The notes below the pieces were generated by a model, which saw nothing but the letters and a program-made list of their open reading frames with translations, was not told where the DNA came from and ran no database searches. The position numbers and the translations under genes were made by a program. 54,627 nt of DNA from Paranoxybacillus vitaminiphilus (lineage in GTDB: Bacteria; Bacillota; Bacilli; Bacillales; Anoxybacillaceae), in NCBI RefSeq assembly GCF_003259935.1, contig NZ_QLMH01000003.1, forward strand, positions 1 through 54,627. Reading direction: 5' to 3'. This document shows positions 28,331 to 36,701 of the stretch, in pieces; within the stretch, counting starts at the first letter, position 1; every line of letters starts with the position of its first letter.

Positions 28331-29686
28331 TTATTGCGCAAAGTTACTTGAATTGTCATTCGAATGCTTATCTAATTCATTCATGACAGGATGACGATGA
28401 AAGTAATACCTTAATACAAGAACGACAGAAATGCCCAATATAACGTAGACAATGGTAAACAAAATGAACAGCATCGCTAAATTCCCTGTTTGCGTTACGG
28501 CATCTGCTGTTTTCATCATTCGGTAAATGACCCAAGGTTGTCTTCCTGTGCAGGCAAAAATCCAGCCGAACTCAATCGCGAGCATGGAAAGCGGACCAGC
28601 GGCGATAAATCCCCACATAAGCGGACGAGGAAACGTATTTCGTTTCATGATTTTATTCCAAATAAATCCGATAATAGAGAAAAGGAGTAATAGCATACCG
28701 ATGCCGACCATCGCGTTAAATAACGTATGCACAAACAATGGCGGCCACCATTCTTCAGGAAAATCGTTCAGTCCTCTTATAACCGTATCAAAGCTGTTGC
28801 CGGCAAGAAAACTGAGAAGCCAAGGGATTTCAATTGACCATTTAACCGATTGCGTTTCGCGGTCCGTATATCCGCCGATGGCAAGCGGGGCATGGGATTG
28901 GGTTTCAAACAACCCTTCCGCCGCGGCAAGCTTTTCCGGCTGATACTCGTGCAATAGCTGCGCCGATTCGTGCCCATTTAAAGCTGTCAGAAGCGAAAAA
29001 ATGCCTCCCATCGTAAGCCCAAGCATTAATGCTTTGCGATGAAATTGATACACTCTTTGATTATGTTTTTCTCGCAACATTTTGTAGGCGGCAATCGAAG
29101 CGATGACAAACGCACCGGTCATAAAGGCGGAAACAACGACATGGCCAGCTGTTACAAAAAAGCTCGGATTAAAGAAGGCGGCCCAAGGGTCGACATCAAC
29201 AATTTCCCCGTTTTCAATGCGAAAGCCCGCAGGTGTCCCTTCGAAAGCGTGAACGTTTGTAATTAAAATCGCTGACGCACTTGCGCCAATCGCCACAAGG
29301 GTAACGCTTAAAATCCTCATCCAAGATGAAATGCGATCAGCAGCATAGACATAAATCGACATAAATAATGCCTCAACAAAGAATGCGTATATTTCAATTT
29401 GGAAAGGAAGTGACATGACTCTTCCGATAACCTCCATAAATCCAGGCCATAAGAGAGAAAGTTGAACACCGGCAATGGTACCGGAAGGAATCGCGACGCC
29501 AAGCAAAACCGCTAAACTTTTTGTCCAACGGTTCGCCATCACTGCATAATCACGATCTTTTGTTTTTTGATAAAGCAGTTCAGCAAACAGAACCATAAGC
29601 GGAATACCAACACCTAAAGTGGCAAAAATAATATGAAAGGCCATTGTCGTTCCAAACAGGCTGCGGGCGATGACTAAATCATCCAT
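28331..29686 (-). CDS. cydA: Cytochrome bd-type quinol oxidase subunit I
   Basis: Carries the three hemes and the quinol site of the bd oxidase. The 451-aa protein has the conserved start ARSLFGTTMAFHIIFATLGVG with the heme-ligand His, Q-loop region after TM5, and the GRQPWVIYRMM motif near residue 390. The Q-loop is short, typical of Firmicutes. I chose ATG 29686 (MDDLVIARS) with aaagga upstream; the open frame runs 26 codons further but has no ribosome-binding site. By synteny it corresponds to ythA/cbdA. Confidence 0.92.
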   Translation of the reverse strand: MDDLVIARSLFGTTMAFHIIFATLGVGIPLMVLFAELLYQKTKDRDYAVMANRWTKSLAVLLGVAIPSGTIAGVQLSLLWPGFMEVIGRVMSLPFQIEIYAFFVEALFMSIYVYAADRISSWMRILSVTLVAIGASASAILITNVHAFEGTPAGFRIENGEIVDVDPWAAFFNPSFFVTAGHVVVSAFMTGAFVIASIAAYKMLREKHNQRVYQFHRKALMLGLTMGGIFSLLTALNGHESAQLLHEYQPEKLAAAEGLFETQSHAPLAIGGYTDRETQSVKWSIEIPWLLSFLAGNSFDTVIRGLNDFPEEWWPPLFVHTLFNAMVGIGMLLLLFSIIGFIWNKIMKRNTFPRPLMWGFIAAGPLSMLAIEFGWIFACTGRQPWVIYRMMKTADAVTQTGNLAMLFILFTIVYVILGISVVLVLRYYFHRHPVMNELDKHSNDNSSNFAQ

Positions 29687-29884
29687 TGATAAAACATTCC
29701 TTTCGTTTGTTTGATGACTTATCCTTATTATCCAGATTTTTTCAATAAATATTCTCAATGCCATTTAATTTACAAGCTGTATATAAAATACTTTTGCAAA
29801 GCGTATCCATTATGATTCGATGATTTTTGCATGACTGAAACGTTGACAGGTGATTTAAATTTCGTGTAGAATAAGACTGTTAGA

Positions 29885-29906
29885 TAAATCGTAATAATTA
29901 CGATTA
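29885..29906. promoter_or_regulatory. Zur box 1 (rpmE2)
   Basis: Contains AATCGTAATAATTACGATT, a perfect 9-1-9 inverted repeat and the core of the Bacillus Zur consensus. 31 nt before the rpmE2 start. Confidence 0.9.
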
Positions 29907-29936
29907 TACTTGAAGATTGAGGAGGATCACGAGAAA

Positions 29937-30188
29937 ATGAAACCGGGTATTCACCCTCATTATCAAAAAGTTGTATTTATGGATATAAACAGCGGTTATA
30001 AATTTTTAAGCGGTTCGACAAAAACGTCCAATGAAACAATCGAGTGGGAAGACGGGAACACATATCCGCTTATCAAAGTGGAAATCAGCTCTGATACGCA
30101 TCCGTTCTACACAGGCAAGCAAAAATTTGCTGAGCGCGGCGGCCGTGCAGAACGCTTTATGCAAAAATTCAATATGAAACAAAAATAA
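29937..30188 (+). CDS. rpmE2: Ribosomal protein L31 type B (zinc-independent)
   Basis: Replaces the zinc-containing L31 in the 50S subunit when zinc is scarce, freeing zinc. The 83-aa protein has the type-B start [16 protein letters not shown] and lacks the CxxC zinc ligands of RpmE. ATG 29937 is preceded by gaggagg; a longer frame upstream lacks support. The perfect Zur box just upstream shows how it is controlled. Equivalent to B. subtilis ytiA/rpmEB, next to the bd oxidase as in that species. Confidence 0.95.
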   Translation: MKPGIHPHYQKVVFMDINSGYKFLSGSTKTSNETIEWEDGNTYPLIKVEISSDTHPFYTGKQKFAERGGRAERFMQKFNMKQK

Positions 30189-30190
30189 TG

Positions 30191-30222
30191 AAAAAGCTGT
30201 TGACATTGTTTCAACAGCTTTC
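30191..30222 (+). terminator. Terminator of rpmE2
   Basis: 11-bp stem aaagctgttga/tcaacagcttt immediately after the stop. Confidence 0.75.
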
Positions 30223-30266
30223 AATATGTATGAGACTGTTCAAAATGGAGGCATGCAATGGTTTGA

Positions 30267-30353
30267 GTTATATGGGGAGGGGGAAAAGGAATAACGCAAG
30301 CGATTTGTGAAGAAATTTACTCGCAAGGTGTATACAACGCAAACAAGATGTAA
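30267..30353 (+). pseudogene. Possible short-chain dehydrogenase remnant
   Basis: One frame of the approximately 250-bp gap between rpmE2 and znuA reads WGGGKGITQAICEEIYSQG, like the Rossmann TGxxxGIG start of short-chain dehydrogenases, then stops. Upstream and downstream frames are closed within a few codons. No ribosome-binding site. A decayed gene is plausible but the match is short; the rest of the gap (30223-30474) shows nothing else. Confidence 0.3.
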
Positions 30354-30474
30354 TGGGAGATAACAAAATGCTTGTGTGGTCATTGTTTATCCAGAAAGGA
30401 CATGGCTGAACAATCGGGGAATTAGCTGCATGTCGCAAGTTATTACGATAATAATGGGGGAAAAAAGAAAAAAT

Positions 30475-30498
30475 ACCAGCCTATCATGGCAGGCTGGT
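30475..30498 (-). terminator. Terminator of znuA
   Basis: Stem accagcct/aggctggt directly after the znuA stop, with a long A-run (T-run on the minus strand) at 30462-30473. Confidence 0.8.
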
Positions 30499-31494
30499 TT
30501 AGTGTAATGCTTTTTTCAACACTTCCAAGTTTTCTTTCATAATTGTCATATAGTCTTTGTTCTTTTGAACATCTTCATCTGTTAATGATTCTAAGTTATG
30601 AAGGCGGAGCGCCTCGGCACCAATTTCATTTTTGACGACTTCAGCTACTTTTGGAGTTACATTTTGTTCAAAGAGAATATATTGAATGCCATGTTGTTTG
30701 GCCGTTTTAATAATGTTCGCCAATTCTTTTTGCGACGGTTCGTTTGTTGGCGAAAGACCGGCAACGCTTATTTGTTCGATCCCATATCTTTCTTCCCAAT
30801 AACCATATGCCGCGTGGGAAACGAGAATTTCTTTTTTAGGTGCTTCTTTCACGACTGTTTGAAATTGTTGATCTAGCTCTTCTAAATCTTTTTTCAAAGC
30901 AGCGAAGTTTTTCTCAAATGTGTCTTTTGCTTCCGGTTTTAACTCTACAAGTGCATTTTTAATATTTTCTGCAATCGTAATCGAACGCACAGGGTCTAAC
31001 CAAACATGTGGGTCTTTATCGCCATGGTGATGCTCGTCTTCATGAGTTCCTTCATGTTCGTCAGCGTCTTCTGAATGGTCGTGTTCATCCTCACCTTCAT
31101 CATGGTGTTTGTGAGTTGAATCGAGAAGCTCGATTCCTTTCGCGCCTTCGACTAATTTTATATCTTCATTTTTTAATGTTTTAATCGCTTGATCAACGAA
31201 TCCTTCCATTCCTTCGCCAACATAAATAAAGGCATCGGCATCTGCTAATTCTTTCATCATTTTTGTTGTCGGTTCAAACGTATGCGCCTCGACTCCCGGA
31301 GGATAAACGCTTTGTACGTTCACATATTCTCCTCCGATTTTGGACGCAAAGTTTTGTAATGGATAAACAGTCGTATAAATCATTAAAGCGTCATTTGCTT
31401 TTTTTGGCTCATCGTTATTTGTTTGAGCGTTGCATCCGTACAAAAAAGCAGAGCCTGCAAGTAAAAGGGATAAAACGAATGATTTCGCTTTCAT
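30499..31494 (-). CDS. znuA: Zinc-binding lipoprotein of ABC zinc uptake (ZnuA/AdcA type)
   Basis: Cell-surface receptor that captures Zn2+ for an ABC importer. The 331-aa cluster A-I protein has a lipobox (LYGC, Cys about 21), then YTTVYPLQNFASKIGGEY, the metal-ligand motif GVEAHTFEPT, a His/Asp/Glu-rich loop (about 127-160, HKHHDEGEDEHDH and similar) typical of zinc rather than manganese receptors, and DPHVWLDP plus VSHAAYGYW. Preceded by Zur box 2. No permease or ATPase genes (znuB, znuC) are adjacent, so it must work with a transporter encoded elsewhere. In B. subtilis the ytiA-ytiB neighbourhood lacks znuA, so it appears inserted here together with the next gene. Confidence 0.93.
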   Translation of the reverse strand: MKAKSFVLSLLLAGSAFLYGCNAQTNNDEPKKANDALMIYTTVYPLQNFASKIGGEYVNVQSVYPPGVEAHTFEPTTKMMKELADADAFIYVGEGMEGFVDQAIKTLKNEDIKLVEGAKGIELLDSTHKHHDEGEDEHDHSEDADEHEGTHEDEHHHGDKDPHVWLDPVRSITIAENIKNALVELKPEAKDTFEKNFAALKKDLEELDQQFQTVVKEAPKKEILVSHAAYGYWEERYGIEQISVAGLSPTNEPSQKELANIIKTAKQHGIQYILFEQNVTPKVAEVVKNEIGAEALRLHNLESLTDEDVQKNKDYMTIMKENLEVLKKALH

Positions 31495-31544
31495 GTTAAG
31501 CTCCTTTCTATCATTATACTTTACGAAAAAACTCTTCCTTATTA

Positions 31545-31563
31545 TATCGTAATAGTTACGATT
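31545..31563. promoter_or_regulatory. Zur box 2 (znuA)
   Basis: ATCGTAATAGTTACGAT (31546-31562), an almost perfect 8-1-8 inverted repeat with the Zur core, about 50 nt before znuA. Confidence 0.85.
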
Positions 31564-31583
31564 TGTGAACTGGAATAATAGAT

Positions 31584-32768
31584 TTATTGGGTAACGGTGA
31601 ATTTAGGAAGTAAGTCTAAAAATGCTGTCCAATCTTGTTTCATTTCCTCATCTGTCAGCAAACATTTATCTAAAGACGTTTCAATCTCTTCGCGATTCAT
31701 GTCAATGCCGATAAAGACGAGTTCCGTCATGCGATCGCCATATGTTTCATCCCACTTAGCGAGCAACTCAGGGTCTTCTTTAAGGATTTGCTGACGTTCT
31801 TCTTCCGGATAAACAGCGATCCATTCACCGGCTCCTTGCATCATAATGGATGTTCCCGCCTGCGATAAAAGACCGCACATGTCATTTCTTGAGGCGAGCC
31901 AGAAAAAGCCTTTGGCACGAACAACTTCAATCGGCCAATTTTCAAGCCAATTCATGAAACGTTCTGGATGGAACGGACGTCTTCTGCGGTAAACAAACGA
32001 AGAAATACCGTATTCTTCTGTTTCTGGAGTATGTTCTTCGTTCAATTCTTTAATCCAGCCTGCAGCTTGGCTTGCTTTTTCAAAGTCGAATAAATGGGTG
32101 TTTAAAATTTCGTCTAATGGCACTTGACCAAATGTCGTTTGGATAATTTTTGCTTCCGGGTTTAACTTTTTTAATACTCCTTCAAGTTCTTTTGCATCTT
32201 CAGGGCTTATAAGGTCAACTTTATTGAGTAAAATCACATTGGCAAATTCGATTTGATCAATCAGCAAGTCTACTACTTCACGTGTATCCGTTTCGTCAAC
32301 AGCTTGTTTTCGGTCAAGCAAGCTCTCACCCGAGGCAAAATCAACCCAAAAGCGATTCGCGTCAACAACTGTTACCATCGTATCCAAGCGGCATTTTTTT
32401 GTTAGGTCAATTCCTAGCTCTTCGTCAATGTATGTAAATGTTTGCGCTACTGGAATTGGCTCACTAATTCCTGAAGATTCGATGACAATGTAATCAATCC
32501 CGCCGGCATCAACTAATTTTTCTACTTCTTTCATTAAATCTTCACGCAATGTACAGCAGATGCAGCCATTTTGAATTTGAACAAGCTTTTCTTCGGTGCG
32601 GGAAAAACCGCCTTGCTTAATGAGTTCTGCATCAATGTTTACTTCGCTCATATCGTTAACAATGACAGCGATTTTCTTTCCTTCACGGTTATGCAAAATA
32701 TGATTCAAAAGGGTTGTTTTTCCCGAGCCTAAATAACCGCTTAATACAGTAATCGGAATTTTGTTCAT
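31584..32768 (-). CDS. yciC: COG0523 GTPase, zinc metallochaperone (YciC/ZagA-like)
   Basis: GTP-dependent metal chaperone that passes zinc to client enzymes during zinc limitation. The 394-aa protein has Walker [12 protein letters not shown] (residues 11-21), the metal motif CICC (69-72), [13 protein letters not shown], and a C-terminal CobW domain with [12 protein letters not shown] chose ATG 32768 because gaggag precedes it; the frame extends 17 codons upstream across the Zur box without start support. A perfect Zur operator lies 25 nt upstream. Part of the zinc-starvation cluster; same strand as znuA but with its own box. Confidence 0.93.
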   Translation of the reverse strand: MNKIPITVLSGYLGSGKTTLLNHILHNREGKKIAVIVNDMSEVNIDAELIKQGGFSRTEEKLVQIQNGCICCTLREDLMKEVEKLVDAGGIDYIVIESSGISEPIPVAQTFTYIDEELGIDLTKKCRLDTMVTVVDANRFWVDFASGESLLDRKQAVDETDTREVVDLLIDQIEFANVILLNKVDLISPEDAKELEGVLKKLNPEAKIIQTTFGQVPLDEILNTHLFDFEKASQAAGWIKELNEEHTPETEEYGISSFVYRRRRPFHPERFMNWLENWPIEVVRAKGFFWLASRNDMCGLLSQAGTSIMMQGAGEWIAVYPEEERQQILKEDPELLAKWDETYGDRMTELVFIGIDMNREEIETSLDKCLLTDEEMKQDWTAFLDLLPKFTVTQ

Positions 32769-32792
32769 CTTAGTTTGCTCCTCTCTTTTATA

Positions 32793-32815
32793 TAAATCGT
32801 AAACATTACGATTTA
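32793..32815. promoter_or_regulatory. Zur box 3 (yciC-like gene)
   Basis: Perfect 10-3-10 inverted repeat: TAAATCGTAA, spacer ACA, TTACGATTTA. The strongest Zur site in the window. Confidence 0.92.
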
Positions 32816-32901
32816 ACATTGTTAATCATACAAGAAAAGTAGGAAAAGAGCAACTGTTATGCTATATTATTTTCAAAACGTGTTTTAGGGGGAGACTTGT
32901 C

Positions 32902-33450
32902 ATGAATTTGTTAACGGAAATTCTTGAGTATAATAAAAAGTTTGTTGAAAATAAAGAATATGAAAAGTATCAGACAACAAAATATCCTAATAAAAAGTTA
33001 GTCATTTTGACGTGCATGGATACAAGACTGGTTGAACTATTGCCGCATGCAATGAACGTAAAGAATGGAGATGTGAAAATTGTTAAAACAGCAGGAGCTA
33101 TTCTTTCTCATCCATTTGGGAGTATTATGAGAAGTTTGCTTGTTGCGGTTTATGAACTAAAGGCAGATGAAATTTGTGTCATTGGTCACTATGATTGCGG
33201 CATGGGGGCCATCAAGGCGGAAGCGATCATGGAGAAAATGGTCGCAAGAGGCATTCCTAAAGAGAGACTTGAGACGTTAAAGTATTCAGGTATCGATCTT
33301 GAAAACTGGCTGAAGGGCTTTGACTCTGTGGAAGAGAGTGTAAAACATAGCGTAAATATGTTGAAAAATCATCCGTTGTTGCCTGCGAATATTCCTGTAC
33401 ACGGTCTTATTTACACGGTCTTATTATCGATCCGCATACAGGAAAATTAG
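32902..33450 (+). CDS. ytiB: Beta-class carbonic anhydrase, C-terminus frameshifted
   Basis: Zinc enzyme interconverting CO2 and bicarbonate. Active-site residues are present: Cys38, Asp40 and Arg42 in LTCMDTR, His96 and Cys99 in GHYDCGMG. A 14-bp tandem duplication (tacacggtcttatt, 33398-33411 and 33412-33425) shifts the frame, so the protein ends with 13 foreign residues (after HGLI) at 33450. Removing one copy restores ...HGLIIDPHTGKLDLVVNGYEQ with a stop at 33477-33479. The lost tail is a beta strand conserved in YtiB, so activity is uncertain. ATG 32902 with aggggga upstream. Orthologue of B. subtilis ytiB by position. Confidence 0.88.
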   Translation: MNLLTEILEYNKKFVENKEYEKYQTTKYPNKKLVILTCMDTRLVELLPHAMNVKNGDVKIVKTAGAILSHPFGSIMRSLLVAVYELKADEICVIGHYDCGMGAIKAEAIMEKMVARGIPKERLETLKYSGIDLENWLKGFDSVEESVKHSVNMLKNHPLLPANIPVHGLIYTVLLSIRIQEN

Positions 33451-33480
33451 ATTTAGTCGTTAATGGCTACGAACAATAGT

Positions 33481-33714
33481 TTATTTTTGTTTTTCTACTT
33501 TTTCCGGAACAGGATCAAATCCGCCGGGATGAAATGGATGGCATTTTAAAATGCGCTTGATTGTTAACCATCCTCCTTTCATGGCGCCAAACCGTTTTAC
33601 CGCTTCAAGTCCGTAGTGCGAGCAAGTCGGATAAAAACGGCATGTTGGCGGCTTTAACGGGGAAATGAATATTTGATAAAAGCGTATGAGCCCAATGAAT
33701 ATTTTTTTTAGCAT
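33481..33714 (-). CDS. yidD: Membrane protein insertion efficiency factor YidD
   Basis: Small (77 aa) membrane-associated protein thought to assist YidC-dependent insertion. It has an amphipathic N-terminal helix ([20 protein letters not shown]) and the family core [18 protein letters not shown]...[13 protein letters not shown] with three conserved cysteines. I chose ATG 33714 (aggtgggg upstream); a longer frame starts outside the conserved region. Called ytjA in B. subtilis, where it also sits between ytiB and luxS. Confidence 0.92.
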   Translation of the reverse strand: MLKKIFIGLIRFYQIFISPLKPPTCRFYPTCSHYGLEAVKRFGAMKGGWLTIKRILKCHPFHPGGFDPVPEKVEKQK

Positions 33715-33859
33715 GTATACCCCACCTGCTATTATCGTATAATTTAACTGTATCATAGATAGAAAAAGCTGTCATGTTTGTTCATTTTGATTAAGTTGAT
33801 GAAAAAAATCGGATTTCAATGTATGATAATAAGTAGAAAATTTATTTAGGAGTGATTAT

Positions 33860-34333
33860 ATGCCTTCAGTAGAAAGCTTTGAACTAGACCATTGCGCTGT
33901 AAAAGCACCATATGTGAGACATTGCGGCGTTCATAAAGTCGGCAGCGACGGTGTTGTCAATAAATTTGATATTCGTTTTTGCCAGCCAAATAAACAAGCG
34001 ATGAAGCCGGATGCGATTCATACGCTTGAGCATTTGCTTGCGTTCAATATTCGCAAACATGCGGAAAAATATGACCATTTTGATATTATTGATATTTCGC
34101 CAATGGGCTGCCAAACGGGCTATTATTTAGTTGTCAGCGGCTCTCCTACAGTAGACGAAATTATCGATTTGCTTGAAGAGACAATGAAAGATGCTTTGAA
34201 TGCAACAGAAGTTCCGGCTGCAACGGAAAGACAATGCGGCCAGGCGAAGCTTCATGACTTAGAAGGTGCTAAACGTTTAATGCGTTTCTGGTTAGAACAG
34301 GATAAAGAAGAATTAAAGAAAGTATTTGGATAA
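33860..34333 (+). CDS. luxS: S-ribosylhomocysteine lyase (LuxS)
   Basis: Cleaves S-ribosylhomocysteine to homocysteine and the AI-2 precursor DPD, in the activated methyl cycle. The 157-aa metalloenzyme has HTLEHLL with metal ligands His54 and His58 and catalytic Glu57, catalytic Cys84 in MGCQTG, and third ligand Cys126 in [10 protein letters not shown]. All key residues are present and length is typical. ATG 33860 with aggagtg upstream. Monocistronic, closed by the next hairpin. Confidence 0.97.
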   Translation: MPSVESFELDHCAVKAPYVRHCGVHKVGSDGVVNKFDIRFCQPNKQAMKPDAIHTLEHLLAFNIRKHAEKYDHFDIIDISPMGCQTGYYLVVSGSPTVDEIIDLLEETMKDALNATEVPAATERQCGQAKLHDLEGAKRLMRFWLEQDKEELKKVFG

Positions 34334-34374
34334 AAACAATGCCGTTATCCATAAGGGATAACGGCATTGTTTTT
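34333..34374. terminator. Bidirectional terminator luxS / flavoprotein
   Basis: Long stem aaaacaatgccgttatcc / ggataacggcattgtttt with 5-nt loop, between convergent genes. Confidence 0.85.
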
Positions 34375-34391
34375 ACTACAGTCGTTCTATG

Positions 34392-35570
34392 TTAAACGCT
34401 GTTAGCGATAATTTTCGCCGCTTGTCTTGCGCCGGAAATATTTCGTGAAATAGGCCCGATTTCTAATTCCGCTAGCGCTCCGGCAACATATAAGTTCGGA
34501 GCCCACTCTAATGTTTCCGTCACGATTGGATAGCCGCATTCCGCACATTTTAGTTTTTCTTCCCGGATAAGCGGCATAAGCCACTCGCTTTGCGGCAGTT
34601 TTGTTTCAAACCCTGTTGCTAAAATGATAAATGAGGAGGAAAATACACCGTTCTGTTCGAGACGGAGAACCATTTCTTTATTGTGTATAATCGCTGATTG
34701 GATATGATCGTTTATTATTTTTATTTTTCCGCTTCTTTCTAAATGAATCATTCGATAGTACAGTTCTCGCGGAATAGAACCTTTATGTCTGGCGTTTATA
34801 ATCATTGTCCTTCTTCGTTTATAATCTTTTACCATACGATAAGGTTTTTGGTTACGAGGTCCTAACCAAGCAGGATCGCTGTCAAAGTCATGAATTCGGA
34901 ATGGATGGCGCTTAATCATCGAAACTTTGCCGGGATACAGTTCTCCAAGTTTAATGGCAAGATGAACAGCGGTAATACCGCCACCGATAATCGTGATGTC
35001 GTTTCGTAATGACTCAAGGTTCGGCAAATCACGGTCAAATACATGATAAATAGCGCCACCTTCTTGTTTTAGATGATGTGCCCATTCCGGCCAGAAATGC
35101 TGCTCGCTTACTCCGAACGCTAACACAACACGTTTAGCGCTGAGCGTTTCTCCTTTTTCTGTTGTTACCACCCATTCGTTCCCGTTTCTTTTTAATCCTG
35201 TAGCTCTTCCTTGATGCCAAGCCTTTTCTAATGCAATTTCCGCTAGCACATGCTGACAATGTTCTTGGAAAATTTCAAGAGACGGTCGTTTATACGGACC
35301 ATAAAACGCTTCTGTTTTGGCGATCTGTTGTTGCTTCACAAACGATTGCAGACTAAAAGGGTCGACGTCAATATGATGAACGGAAGGAGAACGTAAAAAT
35401 GGCATAGAAATAATGGATGTGCAATGTGTCCAATTCGCTAACGGAACCTCATACGGATCAAGAACGCGAAGGTTTGCTATATTTGCTTTCCCGGTTTTGA
35501 TGAGGAAGGTAGCGATCGTTGTTCCTTGAATTCCTCCGCCAATAATAAGCCATTCAAGCAATTTTCGCAC
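34392..35570 (-). CDS. FAD/NAD(P)-binding oxidoreductase, Zur-box preceded
   Basis: A 392-aa flavoprotein with two Rossmann motifs: FAD site LIIGGGIQGTTIA (about 8-20) and NAD(P) site ITIIGGGITAVHLA (about 192-205). Between and after are WTHCTSIISMPFLRSPS and SFIILATGFET. The layout resembles N-hydroxylating monooxygenase-like proteins (SidA/IucD relatives) of unknown substrate. A CAECG pair near residue 339 could bind a metal. A Zur-like box lies between it and the divergent permease gene, so zinc limitation probably induces both. A role in making or processing a metal ligand is possible but there is no biosynthetic gene beside it. Confidence 0.75.
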   Translation of the reverse strand: MRKLLEWLIIGGGIQGTTIATFLIKTGKANIANLRVLDPYEVPLANWTHCTSIISMPFLRSPSVHHIDVDPFSLQSFVKQQQIAKTEAFYGPYKRPSLEIFQEHCQHVLAEIALEKAWHQGRATGLKRNGNEWVVTTEKGETLSAKRVVLAFGVSEQHFWPEWAHHLKQEGGAIYHVFDRDLPNLESLRNDITIIGGGITAVHLAIKLGELYPGKVSMIKRHPFRIHDFDSDPAWLGPRNQKPYRMVKDYKRRRTMIINARHKGSIPRELYYRMIHLERSGKIKIINDHIQSAIIHNKEMVLRLEQNGVFSSSFIILATGFETKLPQSEWLMPLIREEKLKCAECGYPIVTETLEWAPNLYVAGALAELEIGPISRNISGARQAAKIIANSV

Positions 35571-35619
35571 TCCTTTTTTATTTTTTAGTCATATTTTTTC
35601 GGACAACCTATATATATGA

Positions 35620-35641
35620 TAATAGGAAACATTACGATTTA
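35620..35641. promoter_or_regulatory. Zur-like box 4 (divergent flavoprotein/permease)
   Basis: The right half CATTACGATTTA is identical to Zur box 3; the left half (TAATAGGAAA) matches only 6 of 10. It sits midway between the two divergent starts, so one site may control both. Confidence 0.7.
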
Positions 35642-35707
35642 CATATAAATTTTTATGAAACTCTTGCGAAAAACACAAGGGAGAACTTGTTTAATGGGGG
35701 AGAGAGT

Positions 35708-36685
35708 ATGAAAAGAGCCATTTCTAATGACTTTTTTGCGTTTCTTCTTTTATTGTTGTTTTTGTATTTGTTCTTTTTTTACGAGATGCACAAAATAACA
35801 TTTACGTTGCCAAAAGAATGGGCCATTGTGAACACGATGTTTTTGGGCATTATTTTAGAAGCGATTCCGTTTATTTTAATCGGCGTGTTTGTTTCTGCCT
35901 TTATTCAAACGTTTATTTCAGAAGATACACTGCGGCGCTTGATCCCGAAAAATCCATATGTTGCGATTGTCTTTGCCGCTTTTTTCGGTATCGTTTTCCC
36001 GGTCTGTGAATGTGCGATTATACCGATTGTGAGGCGGCTGATTAGGAAAGGAATGCCGCCCGCGGTCGGCATGACTTTTTTAATGAGTGCGCCGATTTTA
36101 AATCCGGTTGTTTTTGCTTCCACTTATTATGCGTTTCAAGCAAAAAATCAAATGGCTTTTGCCCGGATGGGTCTTGCTTTTTTAGTAGCTGTTTTGGTTG
36201 GAATGATTTTGTACCGCATGTTTAAACAAAAAAATCCCTTAAAAACAAAAATCTCTTCAACGCATGAGCATGTTCATACGGAAAATAAATGGAAGGCGAC
36301 ATTATACCATGCAAGCGACGAATTTTTTGATACCGGAAAATATTTATTAATTGGGGCGTTTTTAGCGAGTTTAGTGCAAACATTTCTAAACCGAAACGTG
36401 CTTCTGCAAATCGGAACGGATGAACTTGTTTCACCTTTCATTATGATGGGATTTGCTTATGTGTTATCTCTCTGCTCGGAGGCAGATGCATTCGTTGCCG
36501 CATCGTTTGGAAACACCTTTTCCGCAGGAGCGGTTTTGGCATTTCTTATTTACGGTCCGATGCTTGACTTAAAAAATACGTTGATGCTGTTCGCCTATTT
36601 CCGAAAAAGATTTGTGATTGGTTTTATATTGGTTCTTACATGTGTTGTTTACTTTGTCGTTTTGTTATATCAAACATTGTTCTAA
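35708..36685 (+). CDS. ycgR: UPF0718 family permease
   Basis: A 325-aa integral membrane protein (about 8-10 segments) of the DUF318/UPF0718 permease family. It has the conserved PVCECAIIPIVRRL and MSAPILNPVVFAST motifs and a second-half counterpart with SLCSEADAFVA. A cytoplasmic His-rich loop HEHVH (about 195-200) may bind metal. I chose ATG 35708 (gggggagaga upstream) over an open frame 21 nt longer. Followed after 16 bp by a TIGR03943 protein; this pair equals B. subtilis ycgR-ycgQ. The Zur-like box points to zinc-linked transport; substrate and direction are not known. Confidence 0.85.
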   Translation: MKRAISNDFFAFLLLLLFLYLFFFYEMHKITFTLPKEWAIVNTMFLGIILEAIPFILIGVFVSAFIQTFISEDTLRRLIPKNPYVAIVFAAFFGIVFPVCECAIIPIVRRLIRKGMPPAVGMTFLMSAPILNPVVFASTYYAFQAKNQMAFARMGLAFLVAVLVGMILYRMFKQKNPLKTKISSTHEHVHTENKWKATLYHASDEFFDTGKYLLIGAFLASLVQTFLNRNVLLQIGTDELVSPFIMMGFAYVLSLCSEADAFVAASFGNTFSAGAVLAFLIYGPMLDLKNTLMLFAYFRKRFVIGFILVLTCVVYFVVLLYQTLF

Positions 36686-36701
36686 AGGGAGAGGAAGGAA
36701 G

